Below, piece by piece: positions 62,666-64,000 of a stretch of 64,000 nt of DNA (position 1 is the first letter of the stretch; the number at the start of each line of letters is the position of its first letter). This DNA comes from CALCKU01 sp964654665 (GTDB lineage Bacteria > Pseudomonadota > Alphaproteobacteria > Caulobacterales > Maricaulaceae). The position numbers were made by a program, and so were the translations under genes. The stretch lies in NCBI GenBank assembly GCA_964654665.1, contig CAZZKV010000012.1, positions 8,725 to 72,724 of the forward strand. Direction: 5' to 3'. Below the pieces are notes generated by a model. That model was not told the origin of the DNA, did no database searches, and saw nothing but the letters and a program-made list of their open reading frames with translations.

Positions 62666-63102
62666 CGACACCGGATGATACATTATATGGACCTCTATTA
62701 AGGGCCTATATCGCCCCGTTAGACGATGCGGGTTTTAGCGATAGGGTTATTAGCCATATTGCGGCGAGGCACCATGCCGTGCAGCAGCTTGAACAAGCTT
62801 TAAAACAGGCGAAATCGACAGCCCGTTTGCGCCTCTTATTGGCCAGCCTAGCGGCTATAATGGGCGGTGGATTGACAGCTTTATATTGGGCACAACTTTC
62901 CAGGCTCATCGCATTTTTCTCAACTATTTTAGGCATGGATGATTCGGAGCTATATTCAACAGATGTTGAAAATGGATTTTTTCTGAAGGAACTCGGTGAC
63001 GGGCTTTCTTTTGTAACATATCCGGCCGGCTTTGCCGCCTGTTTTGTCTTTATCCTTCTCATTTGGGTTATAATTGATAATAGAGACATATCGATTTTTT
63101 AA
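62662..63102 (+). CDS. Membrane protein, probable anti-sigma partner
   Basis: A 146-residue protein with a soluble N-terminal part (about 1-50, LDDAGFSDRVISHIAARHH) and two membrane helices (about 53-74 and 118-140). There is no zinc-binding HxxxCxxC motif, so it is not a classical ZAS anti-sigma factor. Overlapping the sigma-factor stop by four bases (ATGA) and being a membrane protein, it is the natural candidate for controlling that sigma factor. This is inference from position. Confidence 0.65.
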   Translation: MTTPDDTLYGPLLRAYIAPLDDAGFSDRVISHIAARHHAVQQLEQALKQAKSTARLRLLLASLAAIMGGGLTALYWAQLSRLIAFFSTILGMDDSELYSTDVENGFFLKELGDGLSFVTYPAGFAACFVFILLIWVIIDNRDISIF

Positions 63103-63130
63103 CGCTATAATACTGGATGAGGCCTAAACC

Positions 63131-63931
63131 ATGACATCTGACTTTCTTGTAAAGCCGGGGCAAAAGTTTTCTTTGGATAACTGCCCAACCCGTGTTGAGC
63201 GTTTCAAGGATAAAGCCGCGGCGCGTAGTGCGGCCAAAGCGGCGGCCAAGGATATTGCTGATTTGTCCCACCGGCTTTACGGCGAGGCTGACCGTTCGCT
63301 TTTGATTGTTCTGCAGGGTATGGATACTTCGGGCAAGGACGGTACGACATCGGCCATTTTCCAGCGCACGCCGCCGCTCAATGTCAATGTCGCCAGTTTC
63401 AAAGCACCGAGCAAAACCGAACTGGCCCATGATTACCTCTGGCGTATTCATAAAGTCTGCCCCAAGGCGGGGCAGATTACCGTGTTTAACCGAAGCCATT
63501 ATGAAGACGTGCTTGTGGTTAAAGTCCGCGGTTATGCCAGCGCCGATAAAATCGAGCAGCGTTATGACCAGATCAATCAGTTCGAGCGCCATTTGGTGGA
63601 AAACGGAACAACTATTTTGAAATTCATGCTGCATATCAGTCCAGAGGTTCAAGGCAAACGTTTGCGCGAGCGGTTGATCGAGCCGCATAAGCGCTGGAAA
63701 TTTAATCCGGGCGATCTGGAAGATCGCAAGCTTTGGCCGCACTTTATGCAAGCCTATGAAACTATGGTGGCTCGCACCTCGACCGAACATGCCCCATGGC
63801 ACGTTATTCCGTCCGATAGCCGCTCGGTGCGCGGCGCGATTATCAGCCAGATTGTCAAAGACACACTTGTGTCGATGAACCCGCATTATCCCGATCCCGG
63901 ATATAGGCCCGCTGATTTCGATATTGTTTAA
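63131..63931 (+). CDS. ppk2: Polyphosphate kinase 2 family protein
   Basis: A 266-residue PPK2 that transfers phosphate between polyphosphate and nucleotides. Walker A is in LQGMDTSGKDGTTSAIF, Walker B and lid motifs in VFNRSHYEDVLVVKV, and GKRLRERLIEPHKRWKFNPGDLEDRKLW is diagnostic. The family-typical APWHVIPSD occurs near the end. The length fits a one-domain PPK2; whether it prefers AMP, ADP or GDP cannot be read here. Confidence 0.93.
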   Translation: MTSDFLVKPGQKFSLDNCPTRVERFKDKAAARSAAKAAAKDIADLSHRLYGEADRSLLIVLQGMDTSGKDGTTSAIFQRTPPLNVNVASFKAPSKTELAHDYLWRIHKVCPKAGQITVFNRSHYEDVLVVKVRGYASADKIEQRYDQINQFERHLVENGTTILKFMLHISPEVQGKRLRERLIEPHKRWKFNPGDLEDRKLWPHFMQAYETMVARTSTEHAPWHVIPSDSRSVRGAIISQIVKDTLVSMNPHYPDPGYRPADFDIV

Positions 63932-63934
63932 GCT

Positions 63935-64000
63935 TTACGCCAAAGCCCATGCGTCATCGCTGGCTGCGACCTGTGTCAACAACCCGATAATTATGCTGCC
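63935..64000 (-). CDS. Possible C-terminal end of a gene running off the window
   Basis: The last bases read on the minus strand as an open frame of 21 codons ending VAASDDAWALA and a TAA at 63935. It could be the 3' end of a convergent gene. There is too little sequence to identify it. Confidence 0.3.
   Translation of the reverse strand, partial: GSIIIGLLTQVAASDDAWALA

Noticed and set aside
1..64000. CRISPR array, insertion sequence or replication origin
   Set aside because: I saw no regularly spaced repeats, no transposase genes with terminal repeats, and no origin-type clusters; the integrase remnant is the only mobile-element trace.

Overview
This window is chromosomal DNA of moderate GC from an alphaproteobacterium. 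A marine, Hyphomonadaceae/Maricaulales-like relative of Caulobacter is my best guess. The reasons are a FixL-FixJ-FixK oxygen cascade beside cbb3 oxidase genes, an Atm1-type exporter next to ubiE, a lone TadG-like protein, PPK2, TonB-dependent uptake and many lipoproteins. No plasmid, phage or CRISPR genes are intact. Two 100-base N runs (2767-2866 in ccoN, 31051-31150 in a glycine-rich lipoprotein gene) are assembly gaps and are probably fixed-length placeholders.

Region 1, about 1-14000, is a microaerobic island. It holds ccoNOQP and the start of ccoG, a JmjC/cupin-like protein, a flavodoxin-fold quinone reductase, two small unknown proteins, fixL (heme PAS kinase), fixJ, a cardiolipin synthase, a fixK-type Crp/Fnr regulator, an endonuclease/exonuclease/phosphatase-fold enzyme, exoD, a DUF6544 protein and a host-attachment (eRF1-like) protein. 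Six FNR/FixK boxes of the form TTGAY-N4-RTCAA sit upstream of these genes. A candidate FixJ site precedes fixK. The sequence therefore suggests one circuit: FixL senses oxygen, FixJ activates fixK, and FixK activates the oxidase and the surrounding envelope and redox genes.

Region 2, about 14050-24650, begins with a broken tyrosine-integrase remnant beside tRNA-Leu(CAG), then carries surface-polysaccharide and envelope genes: a DegT aminotransferase, a ribbon-helix-helix/membrane/periplasmic protein, manC, a cysteine-peptidase-like lipoprotein, a membrane sulfatase-like protein and an acyltransferase-3/SGNH protein. Two divergent hotdog thioesterases and an unknown protein follow.

Region 3, about 24670-36530, is mixed housekeeping: rpsU, an epoxide-hydrolase-like enzyme, a lipoprotein, a serine hydrolase, pyridoxal kinase, an ArsC-like protein, two tandem glycine-rich beta-barrel lipoproteins, an enoyl-CoA hydratase, mutM, ubiE and an Atm1-like exporter.

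Region 4, 36536-41033, is a compact PadR-regulated catabolic-looking cluster (SDR, DUF1330, DUF2855, dienoyl-CoA isomerase-like crotonase, DUF1801). A candidate PadR operator lies in the divergent promoter.

Region 5, 41076-64000, holds a methyltransferase, a DadA-like oxidase, a lipoprotein carboxylesterase, a nitrilase, a TadG-like VWA protein, rluC, crcB, a broken RTX gene, prfA, a TonB receptor with a TetR regulator, a large MscS-type channel, rfbCBD for dTDP-rhamnose, an ABC-F ATPase, a YceI lipoprotein, a DUF6249 protein, an ECF sigma factor with a probable membrane partner, and PPK2.
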